From contig CALVVV010000060.1 in NCBI GenBank assembly GCA_944363995.1, positions 1 to 7,212 of the forward strand: a stretch of 7,212 nt of DNA, given 5' to 3'. The stretch's first letter is position 1. The number at the start of each line of letters is the position of its first letter. The position numbers and the translations under genes were made by a program. This DNA comes from an uncultured Bacilli bacterium. GTDB taxonomy: Bacteria; Bacillota_I; Bacilli_A; RF39; UBA660. The notes under the pieces were generated by a model, which was not told the DNA's origin, did no database searches, and worked only from the letters and a program-made list of their open reading frames with translations. Below, one piece after another: positions 1 through 7,212 of the stretch.

Positions 1-1688
1 ACTTTTTTACCATTTCCCCCAGTAGCGGTACAACTTAAAGTTTGATTGCCTATAGCTAAACTACTTGTATTACTTGGTGTACAACTAATACTTCCGCCAC
101 TTATTCCATAACTTATATTAAAATAATTACTTACGGTATTACTATCTCCTTCTTTTATTTCAACTGTTCCTGTTTTAGCTGTTAAATTTGGAGCATCTTT
201 ATCCACTTTTATATTATAATTTCTAGTTGCTGTATTACCAGCCAAATCAGTTGTGGTTATCGTTATAACTGTATTAGTTGTATTATTTGTTATACTTGTT
301 ATATTACTACTTGTATTACTATGGCCTGATAAACTATCTGTTCCATCTACAACATTTACAGTTACATTAGTTGTATACCAATTATTACTTCCTAATGTTC
401 CAGTAAAATTAGCGGTTCCTGCGGTTGGTAAAGTTTTATCTAATTTATATGTATCACTACATATTTTAGATGTTTTATTATTATTATCTGTTACTTCAAT
501 ACAAATTCTATTACTTCCCTCTACTTCTATATAAAAGTCTTTCGTAGTTCCAGTAAAACTAGCCGTTGGCGTACATTCACTGCTACTATTACTTACACAA
601 CTTTTCGCACTTTTTATACCACTTCCACTATTATCCGTTATTGTGGCTTTTACATAAAAATTATTTTTGGCCCAACCATTACTATTTATTGCACTACTAT
701 CAACTAAACTATATACAATGCTTGGTGCTTCAGCATCTATTATTATATTTCTTATTACTTCTCTTTCATTTCCTGCTTTATCTACTACTTTGTATGTTAC
801 TTGTTTTGTTCCTGTTACTGATGTATCAATTGTACTTGGATTTATTATTAAATTGCCTTCTATTCCTGATAGGGCATCATTATAAATAACATTTTCACTT
901 AAATTTATATTTTCATTTCTATTTATGGTTATATCTTCTATTCCTTCAATTGTTGGTTGTGTTTTATCTAATTTATATACGACACATTCTTTGTCACTTT
1001 CATTTCCTTTATTATCTACACCTATTATACAAACATAGTTATTAGCACTTTCGGTATTTATAAATATTTTATTTTCTTGTGTATATATATCATCATTGGG
1101 TTCACATTCTGATTGACTCATACATCTTTTATAGCCTAATACCCCAGATTCATTATCTATTACTTCTACGTCTATATAAATGTCTTCTTTATACCAACCA
1201 TTATCGTTACTACTTGTATTAATTGTCATTTGATTAATTGTTGGTTTTATTTCATCTGGTCCCATATATCCTAAATCACATTCTGTTACATCTACTATCT
1301 CTATTTCACTATAATATGTTTTTTTATAACATTTATTATTAATAATTATTGACATCGCTACTTGATTATCAGTATTTACATATAACTGACCTTCTTCAGG
1401 TTTATTATTAATATTTAACTCATCATATATATCTTGACTTTGGTCTATTTTTTCTTTTTTATTTTCATCTAACATGGAAGCTGCATAATAATTATGACCT
1501 TCGTTTTCAATTAACAACGCAGTACTCATAGCGGCTGATTCTTTAGATTCTTCTACTACATCTAAAACAATTGGTGTAGCTATTAAAGATATGATAGCTA
1601 AGATAATAACTACACCTAATAATTCAATTAAAGTAAAAGCTTTATTTAGTAAATAACCCTTGTTTTTGCTATTTGTTAATTTAATCAT
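1..1688 (-). CDS. Prepilin-type N-terminal signal protein with tandem Ig-like domains (3' end outside window)
   Basis: Uninterrupted minus-strand frame of 562 codons running off the left edge, so the C-terminus is missing. The start is ATG at 1688-1686, preceded by AGGAGAGG (1700-1693) four bases upstream. Residues 1-17 are a basic leader (Lys3, Lys8, Lys10, Lys16); then A|FTLIELLGVV with Glu22 at +5, the class III signal cut and N-methylated by prepilin peptidase, and a hydrophobic helix at about 18-42. Residues 45-145 resemble a pseudopilin-like head with C120 and C137. Then come beta-rich domains: A1 (161-243, four Cys), a DUF5011-like Ig domain (244-322), A2 (335-419, four Cys), A3 (433-499, no Cys), and a HYR-like domain from about 500 with C536 and C553. 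Linkers repeat YKLDKTxPT, as in bacterial Ig adhesins. Inference: it is membrane-inserted, then assembled on or anchored to a type IV-like filament as a surface adhesin. The family is clear; the exact role and partner genes are not visible here. Confidence 0.85.
   Translation of the reverse strand, partial: MIKLTNSKNKGYLLNKAFTLIELLGVVIILAIISLIATPIVLDVVEESKESAAMSTALLIENEGHNYYAASMLDENKKEKIDQSQDIYDELNINNKPEEGQLYVNTDNQVAMSIIINNKCYKKTYYSEIEIVDVTECDLGYMGPDEIKPTINQMTINTSSNDNGWYKEDIYIDVEVIDNESGVLGYKRCMSQSECEPNDDIYTQENKIFINTESANNYVCIIGVDNKGNESDKECVVYKLDKTQPTIEGIEDITINRNENINLSENVIYNDALSGIEGNLIINPSTIDTSVTGTKQVTYKVVDKAGNEREVIRNIIIDAEAPSIVYSLVDSSAINSNGWAKNNFYVKATITDNSGSGIKSAKSCVSNSSSECTPTASFTGTTKDFYIEVEGSNRICIEVTDNNNKTSKICSDTYKLDKTLPTAGTANFTGTLGSNNWYTTNVTVNVVDGTDSLSGHSNTSSNITSITNNTTNTVITITTTDLAGNTATRNYNIKVDKDAPNLTAKTGTVEIKEGDSNTVSNYFNISYGISGGSISCTPSNTSSLAIGNQTLSCTATGGNGKK
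183..1208 (-). repeat. Tandem Ig-like repeats within the prepilin-type protein
   Basis: Three diverged copies of one domain type are seen in the translation: residues 161-247 (bases 948-1208), 335-423 (420-686) and 433-502 (183-392). Each opens with a Gly/Asn-Trp motif (DNGWYK, SNGWAK, SNNWYT), alternates hydrophobic residues as beta strands do, and closes on an acidic linker (YKLDKTQPT, YKLDKTLPT, KVDKDAP). A different Ig-like unit with the VTGTKQVTYKVVDKAGN signature is inserted between copies 1 and 2. At DNA level only the linker is still nearly identical: an 18-base identical stretch at 433-450 and 961-978. The copies are old enough to have diverged. Confidence 0.7.
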
Positions 1689-1728
1689 ATTGCCTCTCCT
1701 ATCTTTTAATTTTTATTATCTATTTAAA

Positions 1729-1757
1729 ATATTATATTATTTTAATGAAAAAGTCAA
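1729..1757 (-). promoter_or_regulatory. Putative housekeeping promoter for the prepilin-type gene
   Basis: On the minus strand, -35 TTGACT lies at 1757-1752. A perfect TATAAT at 1736-1731 gives a short 15-base spacer; the overlapping TAATAT at 1734-1729 gives the ideal 17-base spacer. Either way transcription would begin near 1722-1726, leaving a leader of about 35 bases with the strong AGGAGAGG site. It sits downstream of the metG terminator, so the prepilin gene is likely a separate transcription unit. The AT-rich background makes chance matches to the -10 box easy; the TTGACT box is the stronger evidence. Confidence 0.55.
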
Positions 1758-1815
1758 GAAAAATTATTTGGCTTAATGAATATCTAATTTACTTTTAAAT
1801 AATATAATAATTATT

Positions 1816-1862
1816 AAAAAAAAATAGTTAATTTTATTTCATATAATTCTTAACTATTTTTT
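1816..1862 (-). terminator. Rho-independent terminator after metG
   Basis: The arms at 1819-1831 and 1850-1862 are perfect 13-base complements (core AATAGTTAA / TTAACTATT) around an 18-base loop. Read on the minus strand, the hairpin merges into a run of nine T, beginning 24 bases after the metG stop. The stem has only one G-C pair, so it is weak, but the long U run and position support a terminator. The plus strand also has six T, so some bidirectional activity is possible; no converging gene is present. Confidence 0.65.
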
Positions 1863-1885
1863 GTAAATTATTTAACCATATAAAA

Positions 1886-3487
1886 TTATAAAGTATCAAT
1901 TCTATTAAATAATAATTCTAAATTATTTATTTTCATATCACCATTTAATTTATATTCTTCCCATTTAAATGATTGTAAAGATAACATTTTTTTAATTTTA
2001 TCAGCACTACTTGGTATAAATGGATTCAATAAATTAAATAAATTAGCCATAATATAAACACAAGTATAAGTAGTTTCATTAAATAAACTAATATCTTCTT
2101 TAACTTGAATCCAAGGTTGTCTTTCATCATAATATTTATTACCTAATGTAGCGTATTCAATTATTTTATTTAAAGCTTCTTTTAATTCACCATCGTTTAT
2201 TAAAGAACCAACCTCATCATATATTGCTTTAGTACGTGCCGTTATATTAACATCAATTTCGGCTTCTTTTATAACACCAGCAAATTTTTTATTAACAAAT
2301 GATAAATTACGATTAATAAAATTACCTATTACTCCTACTAAGAATTTATTATGAACTAAAATTAAATCATCAGAAGAAAAATTTACATCTTTTTTTTCTG
2401 GACCATTTAATATCATATAAAATCTAACTGTATCTTTATTATATGTACTAGCTAATTCATCCATTGTAATTAAATTACCTTTAGATTTGCTCATTTTTTC
2501 ATCATTCATATTAACATATTCACAAGAAATAATTTTTTGAGGTAATTGATATTTTGGATTAATAGCAGATAATAAAGCTGGATAAATAATTGTATGAAAT
2601 GTAATATTATCTTTACCATGGACAAAATAAGTTATTAAATCTTTATGATCAGTTACAAATGATTCAAAATCAATATTTCGATCTTTACATACTTTCATTG
2701 TAGCTGTTAAATAACCTAATACAGCTTCAATCCAAACATATATTTTTTTATCTTCATAACCATCAACTGGTACATCTACACCCCAAGTTAATTGTCTAGT
2801 AGTAGCTCTATCAATTAAACCTAAATTAAGATATTTCATTGTTTCATTATAAGCGTTTTTGCGCCAATTATCTTTATGTGATTCAACATATTCATTTAAT
2901 ATATCTTGAAAACTAGATAATTTAAAATATAAGTGTTTATTATTTTTAACTATTGTATTAGTATTACATATTTTACATTTTTTATCTTTTAATTCTTTAG
3001 GATTAATAGGACTTAAACAATCATCACATTGTTCACCCATAGCATGACCACCACATAAAGGACAAGTACCTATTATTTCTCTATCTGATAAATATTCATT
3101 ACATTTAGGACAAAAATCTTGTTCTTCTTCTTTTTCATAAATATAACCATTATTTAAAATAATTTTATAAAATTCTTGAACTTGTTTTTTATGTTCTAAA
3201 GTCATAGTAGCTGTATAAAAATCATAAGAAAAATCTAATGATTTAAATGAATTAGTAAATTCATTATGATATTTATTAGCAATATCAATAGGATTAATTC
3301 CTTCTTTTTTAGCTCTTACGGTAATTGGTGTACCATGACAATCAGTACCTGATACATAAATTACATTATTACCACATCCTCGATGATAACGAGCTATAAT
3401 ATCACCTGGTAATAATGCAGCTAAATGGCCTATATGCAATGAATTATTAGCATATGGCCAAGCACCACCTATTAATATATCTTTCAT
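1886..3487 (-). CDS. metG: Methionyl-tRNA synthetase, short two-zinc-knuckle type
   Basis: Cytoplasmic class I enzyme that charges tRNA(Met), including initiator tRNA, with methionine using ATP. 533 residues. The Rossmann catalytic core begins at residue 4 (GGAWPYANNSLHIGH), with HIGH at 18-21 and KMSKS at 331-335. The connective insertion carries four CxxC pairs (C126/129, C142/145, C154/157, C171/174), consistent with the two-zinc-knuckle subtype. The anticodon-binding helical domain has the expected motif near 449-460 (GNKYYDERQPW). There is no C-terminal EMAP/Arc1p-like tRNA-binding domain, unlike the longer MetRS of B. subtilis (about 660 residues). The start ATG overlaps the stop of the upstream ATPase (ATGA). 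AGGAG lies 7 bases upstream, inside the ATPase reading frame, so translation is probably coupled. The gene ends at TAA before the terminator. No T-box-like leader is possible at this start. The N-terminal sequence resembles the second MetRS (MetRS2) known from B. anthracis and some pneumococci; that resemblance is from memory. Confidence 0.96.
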   Translation of the reverse strand: MKDILIGGAWPYANNSLHIGHLAALLPGDIIARYHRGCGNNVIYVSGTDCHGTPITVRAKKEGINPIDIANKYHNEFTNSFKSLDFSYDFYTATMTLEHKKQVQEFYKIILNNGYIYEKEEEQDFCPKCNEYLSDREIIGTCPLCGGHAMGEQCDDCLSPINPKELKDKKCKICNTNTIVKNNKHLYFKLSSFQDILNEYVESHKDNWRKNAYNETMKYLNLGLIDRATTRQLTWGVDVPVDGYEDKKIYVWIEAVLGYLTATMKVCKDRNIDFESFVTDHKDLITYFVHGKDNITFHTIIYPALLSAINPKYQLPQKIISCEYVNMNDEKMSKSKGNLITMDELASTYNKDTVRFYMILNGPEKKDVNFSSDDLILVHNKFLVGVIGNFINRNLSFVNKKFAGVIKEAEIDVNITARTKAIYDEVGSLINDGELKEALNKIIEYATLGNKYYDERQPWIQVKEDISLFNETTYTCVYIMANLFNLLNPFIPSSADKIKKMLSLQSFKWEEYKLNGDMKINNLELLFNRIDTL

Positions 3488-4797
3488 ATTTCATCTCCTA
3501 TATCTAAATTTATACAAAATACTGCGTATAATGGTACAGATTTTATATTATTTTTAAATCCAAAATTTTTACTAGAAATTCTTATAGCATATTTAGGATT
3601 ATATTCATTTATATAATTAGTTAAACTTCGTGATTTAACGTGATTACTTGTTTTAACTTCAACTGGAATTATATTTCCTTTTTTAGATTGTAAAACAAAA
3701 TCTATTTCTGATTGATAATCGTTTTGCCAATAATTTAAGTTTAAATCATTATATTTGAAACAAGATGCAACATAATTTTCTGTTAACATACCAATCATTA
3801 ATTCATTTCCTATTTCTTGATTTTTAATTAAATATAGTGGAAATTTAGATAAATTAGTTAACAAGCCAACATCATTCATATACAATTTAAATGAATCTAA
3901 TTGTTCATACATCTTTAAAGGGACACCAATACTAGTTTTATAACATTTATTACATACACCAGAATTAACTAACCAATCTATAGCGTAACCAAATATTGAA
4001 CTAGTACCACCTTTTTGAATTAATTTATATTGGAACTTTTTATTATCTTTAGCTAATTGATTAGGAATAGATTCAAATGCTGATAATATTTTATTGGCAT
4101 CTTGATAACTAGTATATTTAGTAATATCATTTTTATACGATTCTAATATTTTAGTTTGAATATCAATTGCATCAATTAATGAATTTGATTTAGTATATTC
4201 AAATACGACTTCTGGCATACCACCAATAGCTAAATAATCACTATATAAATCATATGCTTTTTCATGCAACAGCTTAGATAACTTAGTATTAGTAATATAA
4301 GATTTTTTTATTTCTTCAATTAATAAATCATTGTTTGTCGCTGTTAAAAATTCTTCGAAATCTAAAGGATAAATATTTAATATATCAACTTTACCAACTG
4401 GAAAAGAATAATTTTCACGATTAATGTGGACACCTAACAAACTACCTGCTCCTATAACATAATAATTAGAAGCATCTTCACAAAAATATTTTAAAGATGT
4501 TAAAGCTCTTGGATTTTGTTGAATTTCATCAAAAAATATCAAAGTATTTTCTGTAATTTTTTTATTAAAAAATATTTCTAATTGTTTAATAATATTTTTA
4601 GGTTCAATATTTTCATTAATAATGTTATTAATTATCTCGTTAGTTTCAAAATTAACATAAATCATATCATCAAATAACTTACCAAACTCTTTTACCAAAT
4701 AAGTTTTACCAACTTGTCTTGCTCCATATAATAATAATGGTTTACGACTTTTATTATTTTTCCAAGCAATTAACTTATCCATTGCCTTTCTTTTCAT
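3484..4797 (-). CDS. AAA+ ATPase (AAA_14 / DUF4143 family) with PD-(D/E)XK-like C-terminus
   Basis: 437 residues from ATG at 4797-4795. The N-terminal P-loop ATPase domain has Walker A GARQVGKT (residues 25-32), Walker B LIFFDEIQ (86-93, Asp90-Glu91) and a sensor-like segment VIGAGSLLG (114-122). The middle and C-terminal part matches the DUF4143 pattern (YLAIGGMPEVVF from 188, LYMNDVGLL from 305). The last section has SEIDFVLQ (363-370) and PVEVK (378-382), the E-x-D ... E-x-K arrangement of the PD-(D/E)XK nuclease fold. The family is widespread in anaerobic bacteria and archaea, often in many paralogues and variable regions. Its function is not established; DNA binding or cleavage is inferred from the fold motif only. 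The gene lies between leuS and metG and overlaps metG by four bases. The stop is TGA. An in-frame GTG at 4809 could extend it by four residues, but that codon lies inside the ribosome binding site, so the ATG is preferred. Base composition looks like its neighbours, so there is no clear sign of recent transfer. Confidence 0.88.
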   Translation of the reverse strand: MKRKAMDKLIAWKNNKSRKPLLLYGARQVGKTYLVKEFGKLFDDMIYVNFETNEIINNIINENIEPKNIIKQLEIFFNKKITENTLIFFDEIQQNPRALTSLKYFCEDASNYYVIGAGSLLGVHINRENYSFPVGKVDILNIYPLDFEEFLTATNNDLLIEEIKKSYITNTKLSKLLHEKAYDLYSDYLAIGGMPEVVFEYTKSNSLIDAIDIQTKILESYKNDITKYTSYQDANKILSAFESIPNQLAKDNKKFQYKLIQKGGTSSIFGYAIDWLVNSGVCNKCYKTSIGVPLKMYEQLDSFKLYMNDVGLLTNLSKFPLYLIKNQEIGNELMIGMLTENYVASCFKYNDLNLNYWQNDYQSEIDFVLQSKKGNIIPVEVKTSNHVKSRSLTNYINEYNPKYAIRISSKNFGFKNNIKSVPLYAVFCINLDIGDEI

Positions 4798-4805
4798 AAG
4801 TATCA

Positions 4806-4811
4806 CCACCT
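4806..4811 (-). promoter_or_regulatory. Ribosome binding site that decides the ATPase start
   Basis: AGGTGG on the minus strand, 8 bases before ATG at 4797. Two tandem GTG codons that could serve as starts overlap this site, so the site itself argues for the ATG. If the promoter at 4814-4842 is used, its transcript would begin inside or next to this site. Confidence 0.7.
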
Positions 4812-4813
4812 AA

Positions 4814-4842
4814 AATATAGCATATAACTCCAAAAAAGTCAA
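4814..4842 (-). promoter_or_regulatory. Putative promoter for the ATPase-metG pair
   Basis: TTGACT (4842-4837), a 17-base spacer, then TATATT (4819-4814): five of six matches to each housekeeping consensus at ideal spacing. It lies within the long palindrome after leuS. The expected start of transcription, about 4806-4808, would remove part of the Shine-Dalgarno sequence and leave a leader of about 10 bases, which argues against efficient translation from this promoter. It may be a chance match, or read-through from leuS may supply the better messenger. Confidence 0.4.
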
Positions 4843-4875
4843 TAAATTATTGATTAATTTGGAGTTATATGCTAT
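4817..4875. repeat. 59-bp imperfect palindrome at the leuS/ATPase junction
   Basis: The outer arms 4817-4834 and 4858-4875 are perfect 18-base complements (ATAGCATATAACTCCAAA). A second inverted repeat inside, TCAATAA / TTATTGA at 4839-4845 and 4847-4853, shares the same centre at 4846. Overall 26 of 29 pairs match. The right arm contains the leuS stop codon. As RNA it would form a strong hairpin right after leuS translation ends, followed on the minus strand by only ATTTTA, so it is at best a leaky intrinsic terminator. It could instead be a regulatory operator or mRNA 3'-end stabiliser; the sequence alone does not decide. Confidence 0.85.
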
Positions 4876-7212
4876 TTTATTACAATATTAACCAATTTTT
4901 TAGGTACTGTTATTACTTTAATTATTTCTTTATTATCAATATATTTTTTTACATTATCTAAGTTTTTAGCTAACTCTTCCATTTCTTCTTTAGAAGTTTC
5001 CACACTAACAACAATCTTTCCTCTTACTTTTCCATTTACTTGAACAACCATTTCAAACTCTTCTTCTTTAGTCTTTTCTTCATCATAAGTAGGCCATTTT
5101 TCATAAGCAATAGTTTTATCGTGACCTAACATTTGCCAAATTTCTTCCGTCATAAATGGCGCAATAGGATTTAATAATTTAACAAAATTTGTAGCATATT
5201 CTAAAGGAAAAACATCTTCTTTATAAACTGCATTTATAAATATCATCATTTGTGATATAGCTGTATTAAAGTTTAATGTTTCATAATCTAAAGTTACTTT
5301 TTTAACTGTTTGATGATATATTTTTTCTAAATTTTTGTTAGTTACATCTTGAACTTTTTCTTCATATAATCGATAAACTCTATCTAAGAATCTACGTGCT
5401 CCTTCAACACCTGTTTTACTCCATGGTTTATCTGCTTCTAATGGTCCCATAAACATTTCATATAATCTTAATGTATCAGCACCATATTCATCAACGACAT
5501 CATTTGGATTAATAGCATATTCTGGATATCTTTTACCCATTTTAATACCATTTTCTCCTAAAATCATACCTTGGTGAACCAATTTTTTAAATGGTTCTTT
5601 AACATTTACAAGTCCTTTATCATATAAATAATTATTCCACATTCTTGAATATAATAAGTGACCTACGGCATGTTCTGGTCCACCAATATATAAATCAACT
5701 GGCATCCAATGATCAATTAATTTTTTATCAGCAATTTCTTTATCGTTATGTGGATCAATATATCTTAAGAAATACCAACTAGAACCCGCTGAACCAGGCA
5801 TAGTAGATGTTTCTCTTTTCCCTTTTATTCCATCGACAGTAACATTAACCCAATCAGTTGCTTTATCTAAAGGTGAAGCTCCTGTTTTAGAAGGACTATA
5901 ATCTTCTAATTCTGGCAAAATTAATGGTAATTTTTCTTCTAAAATATCTTGACCATTTTCTAAATGGATAATAGGGATTGGTTCGCCCCAATATCTTTGT
6001 CGGGCAAAAATCCATTCTCTTAAACGATAGTTAATGTGTTTACTACCTAATTTATTTTCTTCTAACCATTCAATCATTTTGTTAATAGCATCTTCTTTAT
6101 TTAAGCCATTTAAAAAACTAGAATTAATATGAATTCCATCACCAGTATAAGCTTCTTTAGTTATATCTCCACCTTCGATTACAGGAATAATATCAATATT
6201 AAACTTTTTCGCAAATTCATAATCTCTTTCATCGTGAGCTGGAACTGCCATAATAGCGCCTGTTCCATAACTAGCTAAAACATAATCAGAAATCCAAATG
6301 GGTATTTTTTTACCATTAACCGGATTAATAGCATAAGCACCTGTAAATACACCAGTTTTTTCTTTATTTAACTCTGTTCTTTCTAAATCAGATTTTAAAG
6401 CACATATTTTTTTATATTCTTCTACTTCTTTATTAGTAGATATTTTATCAACTAATTCGTGTTCTGGCGCTAAAACACAATAAGTAGCACCAAATAAAGT
6501 ATCACATCTCGTTGTAAATACTGTAAATTCATAATCATCTACTTTAAATTTAACATGAGCTCCAATAGATTTACCTATCCAATTTCTTTGCATTTCTTTA
6601 GTTGATTCTGGCCAATCAATTTCATTTAAACCATCTAACAATCTTTCCGCATATTTAGGAATATCAATAACCCATTGTTTCATATTTTTTCTAATTACTG
6701 GGTAGCCACCACGTTCACTTTTGCCATCAATAACTTCGTCATTAGCTAAAACTGTCCCCAATTCTGGACACCAATTAACTGGCATGTCTATTTGTTTAGC
6801 TAGTCCATCTTCATATAATCTACTAAATATCCATTGTGTCCATTTGTAATAATTAGGGTCACTAGTTGAAATACATAAATTCCAATCAAAAGAAAAACCG
6901 ATTTTTTTTAATTGTTCTTTAAATGTTTCAATGTTTTTATTAGTAAATATAGCTGGATGATTACCAGTTTGAATGGCATACTGTTCAGCAGGTAAGCCAA
7001 AAGAATCAAAACCCATTGGATGTAATACATTATAGCCTTGCATTCGTTTCATACGGCAAACGATATCAGTTGCTGTATAACCTTCGGGATGACCTGCATG
7101 TAGCCCAACACCAGATGGATAAGGAAACATATCTAAAGCATAAAATTTTGGTTTACTAAAATCCCAAATATCAGTTTTAAATGTATCATTATCTTCCCAA
7201 TACTTACGCCAT
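4872..7212 (-). CDS. leuS: Leucyl-tRNA synthetase (5' end outside window)
   Basis: Cytoplasmic class I enzyme that charges tRNA(Leu) with leucine and edits mischarged products. The frame stays open to the right edge: the 27 codons before the internal ATG at 7130 read WRKYWEDND... to FYALD, typical LeuRS N-terminal sequence, so the real start lies beyond 7212, probably within about 20 codons. Numbered from that internal Met, the HIGH box is HAGH (11-14). The CP1 editing domain has the Thr-rich segment [13 protein letters not shown] around C209, where Pro is usual in place of Cys, and [12 protein letters not shown]. The catalytic core resumes at [16 protein letters not shown] and [17 protein letters not shown], and the C-terminal domain has VNGKVRGK. 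The KMSKS loop reads KMGKR (530-534). Total length near 800 residues fits the bacterial family. The TAG stop lies in the 59-bp palindrome. Confidence 0.97.
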   Translation of the reverse strand, partial: WRKYWEDNDTFKTDIWDFSKPKFYALDMFPYPSGVGLHAGHPEGYTATDIVCRMKRMQGYNVLHPMGFDSFGLPAEQYAIQTGNHPAIFTNKNIETFKEQLKKIGFSFDWNLCISTSDPNYYKWTQWIFSRLYEDGLAKQIDMPVNWCPELGTVLANDEVIDGKSERGGYPVIRKNMKQWVIDIPKYAERLLDGLNEIDWPESTKEMQRNWIGKSIGAHVKFKVDDYEFTVFTTRCDTLFGATYCVLAPEHELVDKISTNKEVEEYKKICALKSDLERTELNKEKTGVFTGAYAINPVNGKKIPIWISDYVLASYGTGAIMAVPAHDERDYEFAKKFNIDIIPVIEGGDITKEAYTGDGIHINSSFLNGLNKEDAINKMIEWLEENKLGSKHINYRLREWIFARQRYWGEPIPIIHLENGQDILEEKLPLILPELEDYSPSKTGASPLDKATDWVNVTVDGIKGKRETSTMPGSAGSSWYFLRYIDPHNDKEIADKKLIDHWMPVDLYIGGPEHAVGHLLYSRMWNNYLYDKGLVNVKEPFKKLVHQGMILGENGIKMGKRYPEYAINPNDVVDEYGADTLRLYEMFMGPLEADKPWSKTGVEGARRFLDRVYRLYEEKVQDVTNKNLEKIYHQTVKKVTLDYETLNFNTAISQMMIFINAVYKEDVFPLEYATNFVKLLNPIAPFMTEEIWQMLGHDKTIAYEKWPTYDEEKTKEEEFEMVVQVNGKVRGKIVVSVETSKEEMEELAKNLDNVKKYIDNKEIIKVITVPKKLVNIVIK

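Noticed and set aside
253..534. Plus-strand open frame of 93 codons, hydrophobic
   Set aside because: It is antisense to the prepilin-type gene, whose minus frame has recognisable domains throughout. The Leu/Val-rich translation is the mirror of Asn/Thr-rich codons, and there is no ribosome binding site.
566..889. Plus-strand open frames of 107 and 72 codons (566-889 and 667-885)
   Set aside because: Both are shadows opposite the Ig-like repeat region; composition is Tyr/Leu/His-rich without any family motif, and the two frames overlap each other.
1805..1816. 12-base palindrome TAATAATTATTA
   Set aside because: Pure A/T in an intergenic region that is nearly all A/T; expected by chance and adjacent to a better-supported terminator.
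3484..3486. Possibility of the Mycoplasma code (UGA as Trp)
   Set aside because: Trp is encoded by TGG at the conserved sites checked, and TGA ends the ATPase exactly at the metG start. Reading through would add only four residues before TAA.
3488..3520. T-box or other riboswitch controlling metG
   Set aside because: There is no leader: the upstream bases are the coding end of the ATPase with a simple AGGAG site. Any T-box for leuS would lie outside the window.
4798..4809. GTG start four codons upstream for the ATPase
   Set aside because: The GTG codons lie within or next to the AGGTGG ribosome binding site, which is ideally spaced for the ATG at 4797.
7128..7130. ATG at 7130 as the leuS start
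   Set aside because: The upstream codons to the window edge continue in frame with typical LeuRS sequence (WRKYWEDND ... FYALD), so this Met belongs to the internal MFPYPSG motif and the gene starts outside the window.

Overview
The window is very AT-rich (roughly 70% or more A+T by eye) and every gene lies on the minus strand. Proteins and Shine-Dalgarno sites look like a low-GC Firmicute, perhaps one of the uncultured gut Bacilli near the Erysipelotrichales/RF39 group; this placement is an impression, not a search result. UGA is used as a real stop and all Trp codons I checked are TGG, so the standard bacterial code applies rather than the Mycoplasma code. The three visible gene ends use TAG (leuS), TGA (ATPase) and TAA (metG).

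In the direction of transcription (right to left): the 3' part of leuS (leucyl-tRNA synthetase) enters from the right edge, with its true start outside the window. A 59-bp near-perfect palindrome follows; it swallows the leuS stop codon and carries a promoter-like TTGACT-17-TATATT. Next comes a AAA+/DUF4143-type ATPase with a PD-(D/E)XK-like C-terminus, which overlaps metG by 4 nt, so the two are probably translationally coupled. metG encodes a short methionyl-tRNA synthetase with two zinc knuckles and no C-terminal tRNA-binding domain. It ends 24 nt before an A/U-rich hairpin with a long U run, a likely terminator.

The last gene, with its own promoter and a strong ribosome binding site, has no stop inside the window and runs off the left edge. 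It was found by translating the open minus frame from position 1688 to 1 (562 codons, no interruption). It starts with a type IV prepilin cleavage/methylation signal and continues into tandem Ig-like domains with regularly spaced cysteine pairs: a surface-filament or pseudopilin-anchored adhesin-like protein.

The core genes (leuS, metG) serve translation. The ATPase between them is an accessory-type gene of unknown job, and the pilin-like gene is a separate unit. The most unusual items are the prepilin/Ig fusion with many cysteines, the promoter-bearing palindrome at the leuS/ATPase junction, the ATPase-metG overlap, and a non-canonical KMSKS loop (KMGKR) in LeuRS.
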